Below are positions 56,390 to 64,000 of a stretch of 64,000 nt of DNA, in pieces. The translations under genes and the position numbers were made by a program. The number at the start of each line of letters is the position of its first letter. The first letter of the stretch is position 1. Source of the stretch: CAWBBA01 sp963729795 (lineage in GTDB: Bacteria; Desulfobacterota; Desulfomonilia; Desulfomonilales; Desulfomonilaceae); NCBI GenBank assembly GCA_963729795.1, contig CAVSPC010000013.1, positions 1 to 64,000 of the forward strand, written 5' to 3'. A model generated the notes under the pieces. The model saw only the letters and a list, made by a program, of their open reading frames with translations. It made no database searches and was not told the DNA's origin.

Positions 56390-57367
56390 TCACTGCTTGA
56401 GTTTGTATTTAGTAACTTTCAGAGCTTGCCATTTCAGGTTTGGATGTTGACTAATCCGCTCCATCATCTTCTCGTCCTGTGTTAAGAGTGATGAGTTTAT
56501 TTCACCGTGATCGAAAAGCCGATCCAAAAATTCTTTCTCAGGCTCGGTGAGAGGTAGTAATCGACCAACAAACTCCCGAGTTTCAAGAACAAGCCTTTGA
56601 GCCCATTCTGCAGAATCTCCCAACTCCGCCAATCTATTGCGACGCAGAACGGGAACAAGTTGGTCATTCAAGTCTTTCTTAGTGAAGTCGATGTCGGTTG
56701 CCTTAACCTCCCGCCAATCCCTATCGCCCATGGCCATGGCACCGTACAAAACAAATACTAATCTTAGCTTTTTTTGTTCCAGACTGCCCTCACTAAATAA
56801 GAAGTGTGCGTCAAATAAGTCTCGACTGGCTGTACGAGACAGAAGAGCTTTCAGTTTTCCTCCTGCAAGCTCATGGATATCCAAGACTGGAAATTCGATT
56901 TGTGACCGAGTTCCAGTGAGAACAGATTTCATTTTGGCAGCGGGCCAAAGAGGAATACGGTACATGAACAGCAAATCGATTTTCAGATTGCCTCCCTGAC
57001 CGAGAGCGCTCATGTATCGAAGATGAAGAGTAATGCCCGCGTGGCTCTTGACCTCTTTGCCTATCGTCAAGCCTTCCCTCTTGCAAACGGCCGCTATAGC
57101 TTTTAGCAGAGAAGGTATTTCGCTTTTCATCGTCTTGACATCTAGCGCTCCTACATAATTCAGGTCGATATCTACAGATAGACGAGGTTTATTAAATACG
57201 AATAGATTTAGGGCTGTTCCTCCCTTGAGCACGAATCTTTCTTTTAGAAAAGGATGCTTGCTGATTCCAGACAACAAGGCCAGTAAGTAGAATACCTTTT
57301 CCAGTATTTCAGGTCGGAATCCAGAAGAAGCGGCTTCGGTCAATAGCATCTCTTTGGAGATGATCAC
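56390..57367 (-). CDS. abiEii: AbiEii-type nucleotidyltransferase toxin
   Basis: This is a 325-residue toxin of the AbiE toxin-antitoxin/abortive infection family, a DNA polymerase beta-like nucleotidyltransferase fold. The diagnostic motif is LKGGTALNLF followed by RLSVDIDLNY (G-G-T and D-x-D for metal). Further motifs are SHAGITLHLRY and KIDLLF, and the HELAGGKLKALLSR helix. GTG 57367 overlaps the AbiEi stop by 4 nt (GTGA), the normal coupling. In the characterised family the toxin transfers nucleotides to RNA; the specific target here is unknown. Confidence 0.88.
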   Translation of the reverse strand: MIISKEMLLTEAASSGFRPEILEKVFYLLALLSGISKHPFLKERFVLKGGTALNLFVFNKPRLSVDIDLNYVGALDVKTMKSEIPSLLKAIAAVCKREGLTIGKEVKSHAGITLHLRYMSALGQGGNLKIDLLFMYRIPLWPAAKMKSVLTGTRSQIEFPVLDIHELAGGKLKALLSRTASRDLFDAHFLFSEGSLEQKKLRLVFVLYGAMAMGDRDWREVKATDIDFTKKDLNDQLVPVLRRNRLAELGDSAEWAQRLVLETREFVGRLLPLTEPEKEFLDRLFDHGEINSSLLTQDEKMMERISQHPNLKWQALKVTKYKLKQ

Positions 57368-58188
57368 GAAAACTCCTCCCAAGCCTTCCTCAGAATGTCT
57401 TCGGGTACCACCAGATTCCACTTTTTGATCAGCCGTTTCTTTGAACGCTTCCTCTCCTCGGCATTCCGGACCATATACGTCTTTTGTCTGGGGCGGTGCT
57501 TTCGTAACCTCGACAAATGCTTCTCTTCCACCATCAATTCTTGACGATGAGTATCCAAATAAAAGCCCACCTTAGCTACCGTAGTTGAGTTCTCCAACAA
57601 TAACGCATACTCGACCACTGCATCTACGTCGAAGAATTCGACTGATTCTAAAGACCTCCAGATCTCCTCCCAACCACCGCCAAGTGATGGGCGATCTAAA
57701 ACGTCTACCAGCGTGCGTTCTAGGGAGGTGACTCGTAACCACATGCCGGATCTTTCCACCTGATCGACGCCGAATAACTCTCGACCCTTGTCCCTGAGAA
57801 TTCTTGGAAAGAGTACCCCACGGAATTCATCTCCACGGAAATATAGGGAATAAGCCTTTGCCCGATTCCCAGTGAGGTAAAGGAAACGCTCATGTACTGA
57901 GTGAGCTTTACCATGCAAATCAAGGGCTGTGTGATAGGCCAAGACAGCATCTTCTGCCATTTTTGACGCCAAGATATAGCCATCCACCGGGGCATTGTCC
58001 GGTTCAATACCAGGAGGAACTGACAAATAGAGCCCTCTGCGGATTCTGAGTATGTGGCCGGAATTGACATGATAGTCTAGTAGGGCTTTGCGGGTCTTTA
58101 TGTTCGTGGACCCTTGCGAGTTCAGGAATTCAGCTAGCTCACTGTAAGTGAAGACTGGGTGTTTCGCAAAAAAAGACCGTGTGTCCAT
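57364..58188 (-). CDS. abiEi: AbiEi-type antitoxin/repressor
   Basis: This 274-residue protein has an N-terminal winged-helix domain (FTYSELAEFLNSQGS, ending RIRRGLYLS) typical of AbiEi antitoxins and a C-terminal antitoxin domain (RVTSLERTLVDVLDRPSLGGGWEEI in pieces). It neutralises AbiEii and represses its own promoter by binding inverted repeats. Two such repeat-containing 54-nt direct repeats lie immediately upstream. Length and layout are normal. Confidence 0.88.
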   Translation of the reverse strand: MDTRSFFAKHPVFTYSELAEFLNSQGSTNIKTRKALLDYHVNSGHILRIRRGLYLSVPPGIEPDNAPVDGYILASKMAEDAVLAYHTALDLHGKAHSVHERFLYLTGNRAKAYSLYFRGDEFRGVLFPRILRDKGRELFGVDQVERSGMWLRVTSLERTLVDVLDRPSLGGGWEEIWRSLESVEFFDVDAVVEYALLLENSTTVAKVGFYLDTHRQELMVEEKHLSRLRKHRPRQKTYMVRNAEERKRSKKRLIKKWNLVVPEDILRKAWEEFS

Positions 58189-58199
58189 GATCTACGACC

Positions 58200-58350
58200 A
58201 AAGTGACATTATACAGCGTTAGACCTAATAAGATTAGGACTTCCAGTGCAAAATGTCAACCGCAGGGCGCTGTATATATGACGCCCTCGTGTTCTGAAAG
58301 TGACATTATACAGCGTTAGACCTAATAAGATTAGGACTTCCAGTGCAAAA
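58200..58350 (-). promoter_or_regulatory. Duplicated abiE promoter/operator
   Basis: Two identical 54-nt direct repeats (58200-58253 and 58297-58350) are separated by 43 nt and lie just upstream of abiEi. On the minus strand each contains a perfect -10 box TATAAT and, about 20 nt further upstream, an inverted repeat CCTAATCTTATTAGG (on + strand 58224-58238 and the copy at 58321-58335). These are likely AbiEi operators overlapping the -35 region. Confidence 0.75.
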
Positions 58351-58629
58351 GATGACAGACAATGATGTATGTGTAATACATCACTGAGTGCCTCTTTCCT
58401 TCTTGACCGCTTGGTGACCAAGTCTTATATATACGACAAGATCAATCGCAACCATGAAACGACGAAATCGGTCCTGGTTGCCAGGCTCTGCCTGGTAACC
58501 CATAGTGTAGGGCTCCGCCCGGTAGCCGCGTATCTCGCCAAGAACGTGAGACTCCTTAGGTAGGATTACGAGGTGTATGCAGAGCATTCAGCGTAGCCAC
58601 GGGATGACGGAAAGTGATGGGCGACACCG

Positions 58630-59220
58630 ATGAGCGATGAACGTATATCGGAATTGCTGGCTTTTGCCAGGTCGCTGGGAATCGGCGACGCCAAGCTGCT
58701 GGAGGTTGACCGGATAAAGGTGGAAGATCGCTTCCGCGGCCAATGCGCAGAGCCGCGCTGCCCCAATTACAATACTTCGATCAACTGCCCGCCGCACTCA
58801 ATGACGCCCGGCCGGTTTCGAGAACACATCAAGGGGTTCACTCTTGTCCTGGCCTTCAAGTTCGACATGCCTATGGAAGCCGTGAATGGAACAGAGCGAC
58901 GGGAGGCTTCATTGCTTTTGCACGAGACAACCGCGGCCATCGAGCACCAAGCTCAGTTGCTGGGATTCGAGCGCGCCCGCGGCTACTCATCGGGAGCCTG
59001 CAAGAAAACACTTTGTTACGAACACGCCGATTGCGCGGCGCTTAAGGACGGCGGTGAGTGCCGTCACTCGGACAAGGCGCGGCCCTCACTTTCCGGCATG
59101 GGCGTAAATTGGTACGAGTTGTCAAAATCCCTTGGCTGGGTGATGCAGAAGAACGAAGACGGGGACCTGAATCCCAGATCCGAGACCATCATGATGGCTG
59201 GCCTGGTGTTCCTCGAGTGA
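58630..59220 (+). CDS. DUF2284-type metal-binding protein
   Basis: This 196-residue cysteine-rich protein has CAEPRCPNYNTSINCPPHS near residues 39-57 and a second cluster CKKTLCYEHADC...GGEC around 123-142, a layout I associate with DUF2284 predicted metal-binding proteins of anaerobes, perhaps with an iron-sulfur cluster. It stands alone between AbiE and a 137-aa gene copy. The function of the family is unknown. Confidence 0.8.
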   Translation: MSDERISELLAFARSLGIGDAKLLEVDRIKVEDRFRGQCAEPRCPNYNTSINCPPHSMTPGRFREHIKGFTLVLAFKFDMPMEAVNGTERREASLLLHETTAAIEHQAQLLGFERARGYSSGACKKTLCYEHADCAALKDGGECRHSDKARPSLSGMGVNWYELSKSLGWVMQKNEDGDLNPRSETIMMAGLVFLE

Positions 59221-59346
59221 AGCAGTTCCGACGGTACCGTACTGAATCAAGTTTGCGGTAGCCGCCACGGGCCGCCCGACAGGTCTAATGTGCACTGAAG
59301 CGCTCTGAGAGAGTATGCCCCCGTTTTAGTCAAGAAGGAAACAAGC

Positions 59347-59760
59347 ATGGCCAAGCGTCGTAAGGTCTGGATGTATAGCCCGCCCAAACCACGTAAGCCG
59401 AAGGTGCCTGATGGGGTGAAGCTTGAACTCTCCTCAAAAGCAGTCCAGCTTATCGATGACTATCTTAGGCCGCTGCACATCAAGCCTCCGCCTAAGAATC
59501 CCGAGTTCAACTATGCCACCGAACTCTTCACTCGTTGGTACCAGAGCTACTTCTACTTTTGTGCCACGTACGCGTCACCGGGTCCAAATGCCATTTCCCC
59601 TACTTTCGAGGTGCGCTTCGCGCGGATGGGGTACCAAGGAGAAGGTAGGTTCAACCTCTCATACATGCGTCACACAGGCCAATGGTGGGAGATCTATTCA
59701 GGTCTCACTATGGATGAATGCCTCACGGCCGTAAGAGATGAGCCGCACTTCATTCCATAG
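59347..59760 (+). CDS. Conserved 137-aa protein, copy 2
   Basis: This is the paralogue of the gene at 55106; the 137 codons differ at only about 16 positions, mostly conservative (for example Cys to Ser at residue 11). The upstream 60 nt, ending AAGGAAACAAGC, and the downstream hairpin region are also shared. The duplication therefore involves a cassette of about 0.5-0.6 kb rather than only the coding part. The function is unknown. Confidence 0.7.
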   Translation: MAKRRKVWMYSPPKPRKPKVPDGVKLELSSKAVQLIDDYLRPLHIKPPPKNPEFNYATELFTRWYQSYFYFCATYASPGPNAISPTFEVRFARMGYQGEGRFNLSYMRHTGQWWEIYSGLTMDECLTAVRDEPHFIP

Positions 59761-59761
59761 C

Positions 59762-59815
59762 AGCGGTAGGTCGGGCCGTGCCCGACGAAAACCGGCGGCC
59801 ACGGGCCGCCCTACG
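59762..59815. repeat. GTCGGGCCGTGCCCGAC hairpin repeat
   Basis: The sequence CGGTAGGTCGGGCCGTGCCCGACGAAAACCGGCGG and its trailing CCACGGGCCGCCCTAC are also found just after the first copy (about 55521-55574) and, in part, before both copies (54991-55043; 59256-59283). The palindromic cores form short hairpins. They mark the borders of the twin cassettes. Confidence 0.65.
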
Positions 59816-59829
59816 GGACTGCATCCAAC

Positions 59830-60578
59830 TCAAATTTCACAAATGTACTCCCTTACGACTGAAATCAGATGATCGGCAGTATGCGGCGTATAACCTGGAG
59901 AACAACTTAGAAAAACAAACGAGAAGGGCTCTTTAGCCCGATATTCTGAGCAAGCTGTCGTCTGAAAAGGCACTTTGGGTTCATCCCCTAATACGGGGAG
60001 CTTCTCCCACGAAGATTTCAAGCCATGTTTTCGGAATTCCTCTGCGGTGCATTTCTTGAGTTGGATACGCCAGCTCTTAGTAGTAAAGTTCTCGAAGTGA
60101 AGCGATGGCAGGTCACCTGTCCACTCAGGATGCAATACGAACGTTATTTGGCTCAGCCAACGGCAGGCAACTGCAAAAAGTAGGAAATTCCCAGGCAATA
60201 CTTGGGTGCTATTAGGAGATTTTCTGTCTTCCAGCGACCGGTGCAGAAGATCGGTCATAACGTACTCGTAGGCGGCGTCACCCATGCCTAAATCCGCGTG
60301 GGCGTGTCCACGTGAACAACGACAAACGGGACTTCTATTTGCCCTGCCTGTACAAGTTCCCGCCACAGCCAAAACATCTCGTCATGGTGGGTCACCACTC
60401 GTCCTTTAGCGGGGTTCGCAGTTGACAGCAGGCACTGTTGTTCCAAGAATGAACGAACCTTGGATTTTTTCCACGGCCTATAACCCCAAGAAGGAAGCCG
60501 TTTCCCCCTGTCGGATCGGTGATACGCGATCTCGTCCAAGAAAAAATCCAAGTCCAAGTCTAATATGCGCTCTACCAC
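59830..60578 (-). CDS. UPF0489-like protein (one frameshift)
   Basis: This protein of about 248 residues has an N-terminal frame (60578 to about 60300) opening RILDLDLDFFLDEIAY, with THHDEMFW and VVVHVD; the second frame continues HADLGMGDAAYEYVM and ends at 59830. The acidic/histidine motifs (D-x-D-x-D-x-F, HHDE, HVD-x-HAD) are the putative metal site of the UPF0489 family. The junction lies at the GTGGACACGCCCACGCGG stretch. The N-terminal stop is caused by an indel. It lies 12 nt downstream of a HigA-type gene and could be its partner. Confidence 0.65.
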
Positions 60579-60589
60579 AGGCCCTCCCT

Positions 60590-61012
60590 CTATAAGACTG
60601 CTTTATGTTTCATCGATTCATCGCGGCTTTGATCGGACCCAGGTCGTTCCAGTGGATACTCTTGCGAAAGCACCTCCATAGGAATATGCAACAACTTACT
60701 CAGTTTGCGAATATCATTGAGAGTCAATGCTCTTCTGCAATTGAGTACGTCAGAAATCCGCCCGCTGCTCTTTCCGAGGTGTTCCATTAAGTCTCTTCTC
60801 GTAATCCTTAGTCCTTCCATCTGGATTTTGATCGCCTCGATGGGATGCGGCTTCCCCATTGGAAAATGCTTTTCCTCGTATGCATCCACTAAGGTCACAA
60901 GAATATCCAATTCTTCTTCAAGTAGCGATCCAGGTTCAGCTTGAAAGATTTCATCAATTCTCTCGCAGGCTGCTTCGTAGTCTGACTTTGTCTTTATCGG
61001 TCTGATGTTCAT
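60590..61012 (-). CDS. higA: HigA-type antitoxin / XRE regulator
   Basis: This 140-residue protein starts at ATG 61012; the upstream extension is Arg-rich nonsense. The N-terminal helical part (IRPIKTKSDYEAACERIDEIFQ) and LDILVTLVDAYEEKHFPM are typical of the longer HigA antitoxins. A helix-turn-helix follows (ITRRDLMEHLGKSSGRISDVLNCRRALTLNDIRKL in segments). No HigB gene is seen upstream. The downstream UPF0489-like gene, 12 nt away, may be its operon partner. Confidence 0.8.
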   Translation of the reverse strand: MNIRPIKTKSDYEAACERIDEIFQAEPGSLLEEELDILVTLVDAYEEKHFPMGKPHPIEAIKIQMEGLRITRRDLMEHLGKSSGRISDVLNCRRALTLNDIRKLSKLLHIPMEVLSQEYPLERPGSDQSRDESMKHKAVL

Positions 61013-61040
61013 TGGAATCAACCCTCTGGCGCATCCGCCG

Positions 61041-61200
61041 CTAGGCTGGCACACGGACCTCATCTCTTGGACGGATCTGGACGTTCTTTTCGATCTCCGC
61101 CGACTTCTCCGCCTTCGCAACCTCAAGCTCATACCTGGATTGCAAATTCATCCAAACTTGCGGAGTGGTTCCCAGGTACCTGCCGTCACCCCTGTCCGAG
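61041..61200 (-). pseudogene. Remnant of a second HigA-family antitoxin
   Basis: On the minus strand a frame without start reads GRYLGTTPQVWMNLQSRYE and then AKAEKSAEIEKNV, ending at TAG (61043-61041). This is the C-terminal third of the common HigA/VapI antitoxin (L-G-T-x-P-x-x-W-x-N-L-Q...). The helix-turn-helix part is missing. It lies directly upstream of the intact HigA-type gene and is probably left from a previous toxin-antitoxin locus. Confidence 0.65.
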
Positions 61201-61562
61201 ATCTCATCTCTCCGAATTCAAAATCACTCGGCCGCGGCAGGCCCTACGTCTCGCCTCTTTCTTTCGGTCGAGAAAAGCCCCGGGCTTGCGATGCAGGCGC
61301 AGAAGCGGCACCAGCGGATTTCGCGGTCTCAAAATGTGGCGGGTCGGCTGCAATTGCTCGTCTCCTGTACGCTCGTATACTAGAGTTGACAGACTGAATC
61401 AATAATAGGTTCTTTGGGCATGATACCAATGCGTCGTCAAACAGGTAACAATCCTAGACAGGATCAGGTGGGGCAGGTATCCTGCCTGCCATTCGTCAGC
61501 CCGGACTCCGATCCGGGGTCCAGTCTGGGTGCCCGCGTACGCGGGCATGACGACAGGCAAGA
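61201..61562. other. Gap with hairpin repeats left of the IS
   Basis: No intact gene. Near 61470-61490 is GGGGCAGGTATCCTGCCTGCC. At about 61530-61547 is the 18-nt palindrome TGCCCGCGTACGCGGGCA followed by TGACG, a form common in REP-like repeats. At 61555-61566 is the GGCAAGATGCCC core that continues into the IS end. Confidence 0.5.
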
Positions 61563-62863
61563 TGCCCATAGGCGTTAAAATAAGCTCGCGTTGAGTGCGG
61601 AATGGTGCTAGAGAGTCTGGCCCATGAATGGAAACTACTTATACACCGACATGTGGCCTGATGTCTCTCGATTTTTTCCTCATCTGGAGGAATCTGCTCG
61701 GCGTTGCGGCGCAGTAAAGCGCTGCCGTAGAGTGCCGAATGCCGAGGCTTTGATTCGGATGGGGATGGTTTATGCGGTATCGGATTTGTCTTTAAAGGAT
61801 GTTGCTGCTTGGGCCAGGGCGCTTGAGATAGCCTTCATCAGCGGCCCGGGCTTGCATTATCGTTTAAAGACGGCCGAGTCGTGGTTCGAGAGGCTCTTAG
61901 TTGATGTTTTAAGCCAAGGAATTGAATCCAAGCCGGTGGGTTATCCGATCAAGATCGTGGATGCAACTGTGATCACCGGACCTGGTTCAACCGGGACGGA
62001 TTGGCGAGCGCATGTCTCGTTGGATCCCAACACGGGGTGGATTATATCGTGTGAGCTGACGGATTCTAAAGGGGGAGAGAGTTTTTCCCGTTATCCTATG
62101 AAAAAGGATGAGATTGTATTGGGTGATCGGGGATATGCCAGGGCGCGCGGTATTTACTCTGTGGTTTCTTCCGGGGGCCACGTGTTGGTACGTGTGAGTC
62201 CATGTAGCATGAGGATTTGCGATGATTCCGAACGCATCATGAGCTTGATGTCTTACGCGCAGAATATCGGTGAAGGCGAGACCAAGGAATGGAGGGTCCG
62301 TATTCCGGTCCCGCCGGATAATGCTGTAAGAGCGTGGCATGTGCGTAAGGCCAAGGCATGGGTTTGTGGACGCATAATCGCCTTTCGCAATAAGAAGGGG
62401 GAGGTGATTTGGCTTTTCACCGATCTGCCTTCCGAACGTCTTTCCGCGGAGGCGGCAAAGAGATTGTTTCGGGTCCGTTGGCAGATCGAGCTGCTCTTCA
62501 AGAGGCTCAAGTCTCAGTTGGATCTCAAGGATTTGCCTACAAGAAAGGGACCGACGGCACGGAGTTGGTTGCTGCTTAAATTTTTAGCCGCAGCCGTCGC
62601 CCAACAGATGCTCATTCCCATTGAGCCTTTTCCCCCCGGAGCAAGCGCCGTCCGGTGAAACCCAATACGGTGTGAGCCCATGGTCGCGTTTCCGGATGAC
62701 ATTATGGACCCTGAGAGTTGCGGTTCTCTACTGCGGCCCATTATTGGTGATTAACGATGAAAACAAATATCACCGATTAAAAAACTCGCGAAGAAGGAGA
62801 AAATCCTTTATAAGCAGCGGTTTCATCTGAAACTTTTAACTCTTATTTTAACGCCTATGGGCA
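61563..62863 (+). mobile_element. IS4-type insertion sequence
   Basis: This 1.3-kb element is bounded by 22-nt perfect inverted repeats: TGCCCATAGGCG... (61563-61584) and its complement (62842-62863). It encodes one DDE transposase. Both ends abut GGCAAGATGCC-type repeat sequence, suggesting insertion into, or ends overlapping with, a dispersed hairpin repeat. A direct target duplication could not be fixed because the flanks are themselves repetitive. Confidence 0.75.
61624..62830 (+). CDS. IS4-family DDE transposase (frameshift near the 3' end)
   Basis: This is a transposase of about 400 residues. The DDE core can be traced: IKIVDATVITGPGS (first Asp), EIVLGDRGYARA (second Asp, the GDRGY block) and the helix FRVRWQIELLFKRLKSQL (W-x-x-E-x-x-x-K-x-x-K, the Glu). 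After PIEPFPP the frame breaks at a run of six C at about 62632-62637, and the next frame supplies EQAPSGETQYG to a stop at 62830. The catalytic core is complete before the break. Five C would restore the frame. No ribosome site is obvious before the ATG. Confidence 0.85.
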
Positions 62864-63408
62864 AGATGCCTGTCCTACCAAAAACACAGTGTCACTTGCT
62901 CGGAAACGAATCGGTATGAGAACGACAACCGTAGCAGTACTGCCATCGAATCCAACGAAAATGAAAAACACTTGCTGCAATGATGAAACGAAATCCTGAA
63001 TTCACCGGCGCAACTCGGAAATAGACGCAACCACAGCCCTTACTCCTGACTTCAGCCACCACCTTTGACCGGAAGCCTCCTAAATGTTAAAATTTAACTA
63101 ATTGAGTGAAGAGCCGGACGGCTCCCGGAATAGATGGGCAACAATTTCTCGATGTATTGTATAGGCCGTGCTGAAATGGCAGCATGATTCGAAGCTTTTA
63201 ATTGATTCGGCAATCCTCCTGAAACTTTTCAGGTTGCGGATAGAGTCAATTGTATGGTTTGGAAACTTTCCCGATTTGGAATCTCTTTCGACGGTGTGAC
63301 GGCGAACCGAATTTTTGCATAAATTCGTCTGCCGGAATTAGCGACAATTCACTGGCTACTATTCGCGAGCGTTCGATCAATTAACTCGCAGAATACCCAG
63401 GTGCAAAC
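62864..63408. other. Promoter region of the RND gene; no gene seen
   Basis: This is an AT-rich stretch with in-frame stops in all directions and nothing I recognise as coding or RNA. TTAAAATTTAACTAATTGAG near 63088-63108 could contribute to a promoter. AGGTG at 63400-63404 precedes the ATG of the transporter. Confidence 0.4.
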
Positions 63409-64000
63409 ATGAGCCTAGCAGAAAAATACCATCTCGGAGCTACGGGGAAAATAGTAGAGGCCTTTTTGGTCTCCAAGCTACCGGTCATATTTATCATCGG
63501 CTCACTATTGGCCGGAGCAGCAGCGCTCATACTCACCCCCAGAGAAGAAGAGCCTCAGATCGTGGTGCCTGTTGTGGACGTCATGATCAATTTTCCCGGG
63601 GCTTCTCCTGAGGAGATCGAAAACCTCGTTACCATCAATCTTGAGCGAAGGCTATGGGAAATAGACGGCGTGGAGGACCTCTATACGTCTTCTCATCCGG
63701 GCGCTGCTGTGGTCACGGCCCGCTTTTATGTCGGCCAAAACTTTGACACCAGCATACTCAAGGTCAACAGCAAGATCATGTCTTATGCAGACAAGGTCCC
63801 GCCCGGTGTCACCGGCTGGGTTGTCCGACCTGTTGACGTCAATGACGTGCCCATCGTTACGTTCACCCTGTACAGCTCTGTTTATTCGGATTATCAACTG
63901 CGGCGGGTTGCCGACGAGATCCTTCACCGACTCCAGACTATTAAAGATACCGGAAGAGCGTACGTGGTGGGAGGGCGCAAACGCCAAATCAGGGTGCTGC
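63409..64000 (+). CDS. RND efflux transporter, N-terminal part (runs off the window)
   Basis: The open frame from ATG 63409 is still open at the window end after 197 codons. It shows the RND start: a cytosolic helix, the first membrane span (about residues 22-42), then the periplasmic opening PREEEPQIVVPVVDV and FPGASPEEIENLVT, followed by GVEDLYTSS and PPGVTGW. This is the HAE/CusA-type porter domain start. It pumps drugs or metals using the proton gradient with an adaptor and outer-membrane channel, neither of which lies upstream in the window. Confidence 0.9.
   Translation, partial: MSLAEKYHLGATGKIVEAFLVSKLPVIFIIGSLLAGAAALILTPREEEPQIVVPVVDVMINFPGASPEEIENLVTINLERRLWEIDGVEDLYTSSHPGAAVVTARFYVGQNFDTSILKVNSKIMSYADKVPPGVTGWVVRPVDVNDVPIVTFTLYSSVYSDYQLRRVADEILHRLQTIKDTGRAYVVGGRKRQIRVL

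Noticed and set aside
58200..58350. CRISPR-like direct repeats
   Set aside because: There are only two 54-nt copies with one 43-nt spacer, no cas genes nearby, and they contain promoter and operator features directly upstream of abiEi.
61013..61132. N-terminal extension of the HigA-type gene
   Set aside because: The extension is Arg-rich and out of frame with the older HigA remnant on the same strand; ATG 61012 gives the family-typical start.

Overview
The window reads as chromosomal DNA of a Desulfobacterota (former Deltaproteobacteria) bacterium, probably Desulfomonile- or Syntrophobacter-like. The basis is GC-rich coding, strong GGAGG ribosome sites, multidomain lipid synthases and dense intergenic hairpin repeats. 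The genus is inference from style, not a search.

Layout. (1) 1-2.8 kb, minus strand: a MazE antitoxin, a TPR protein, and a zinc-cluster/nuclease-like gene cut by an in-frame TGA. (2) 3.4-27.8 kb, plus strand: a block of virion genes in the order portal, scaffold-like, SU10-type capsid, lysis cassette, adaptor, giant kelch-containing tail protein, RNase-like toxin plus duplicated immunity protein, large terminase, polyacidic protein. A radical SAM gene sits in it on the opposite strand. No integrase, repressor or replication gene is visible. (3) 27.8-31.6 kb: HicAB and an SMC/RecF-like ATPase with a small partner, a candidate defence locus. (4) 31.7-42 kb: LysR regulator with a divergent FlK-like thioesterase, an HMG-CoA lyase relic, an AAA+ ATPase, a REC-GGDEF response regulator, ahcY and metK (the SAM cycle), a MATE transporter and IHF-alpha. 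(5) 42-55 kb: a cobalamin-type radical SAM protein, a phosphopantetheinyl transferase and a roughly 2,670-residue megasynthase with a flavin-oxidoreductase region, KS, AT, ACP, KR and DH. A thioester-reductase-like SDR and a methyltransferase are divergent from it. Together they look like a pathway for a long-chain lipid or alcohol. (6) 55-63 kb: accessory DNA with twin 137-aa genes, IS200, AbiE, DUF2284, a UPF0489-like gene, HigA-type antitoxins and an IS4-type element. (7) From 63.4 kb: the start of an RND efflux pump.

Several conserved genes (portal, tail protein, ahcY, megasynthase, radical SAM, UPF0489, IS4 transposase) are broken by one- or two-base frame shifts. Two of these lie at identical C6 runs. 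Sequencing indels are the simplest explanation, so I annotate such genes as single units and mark the break.
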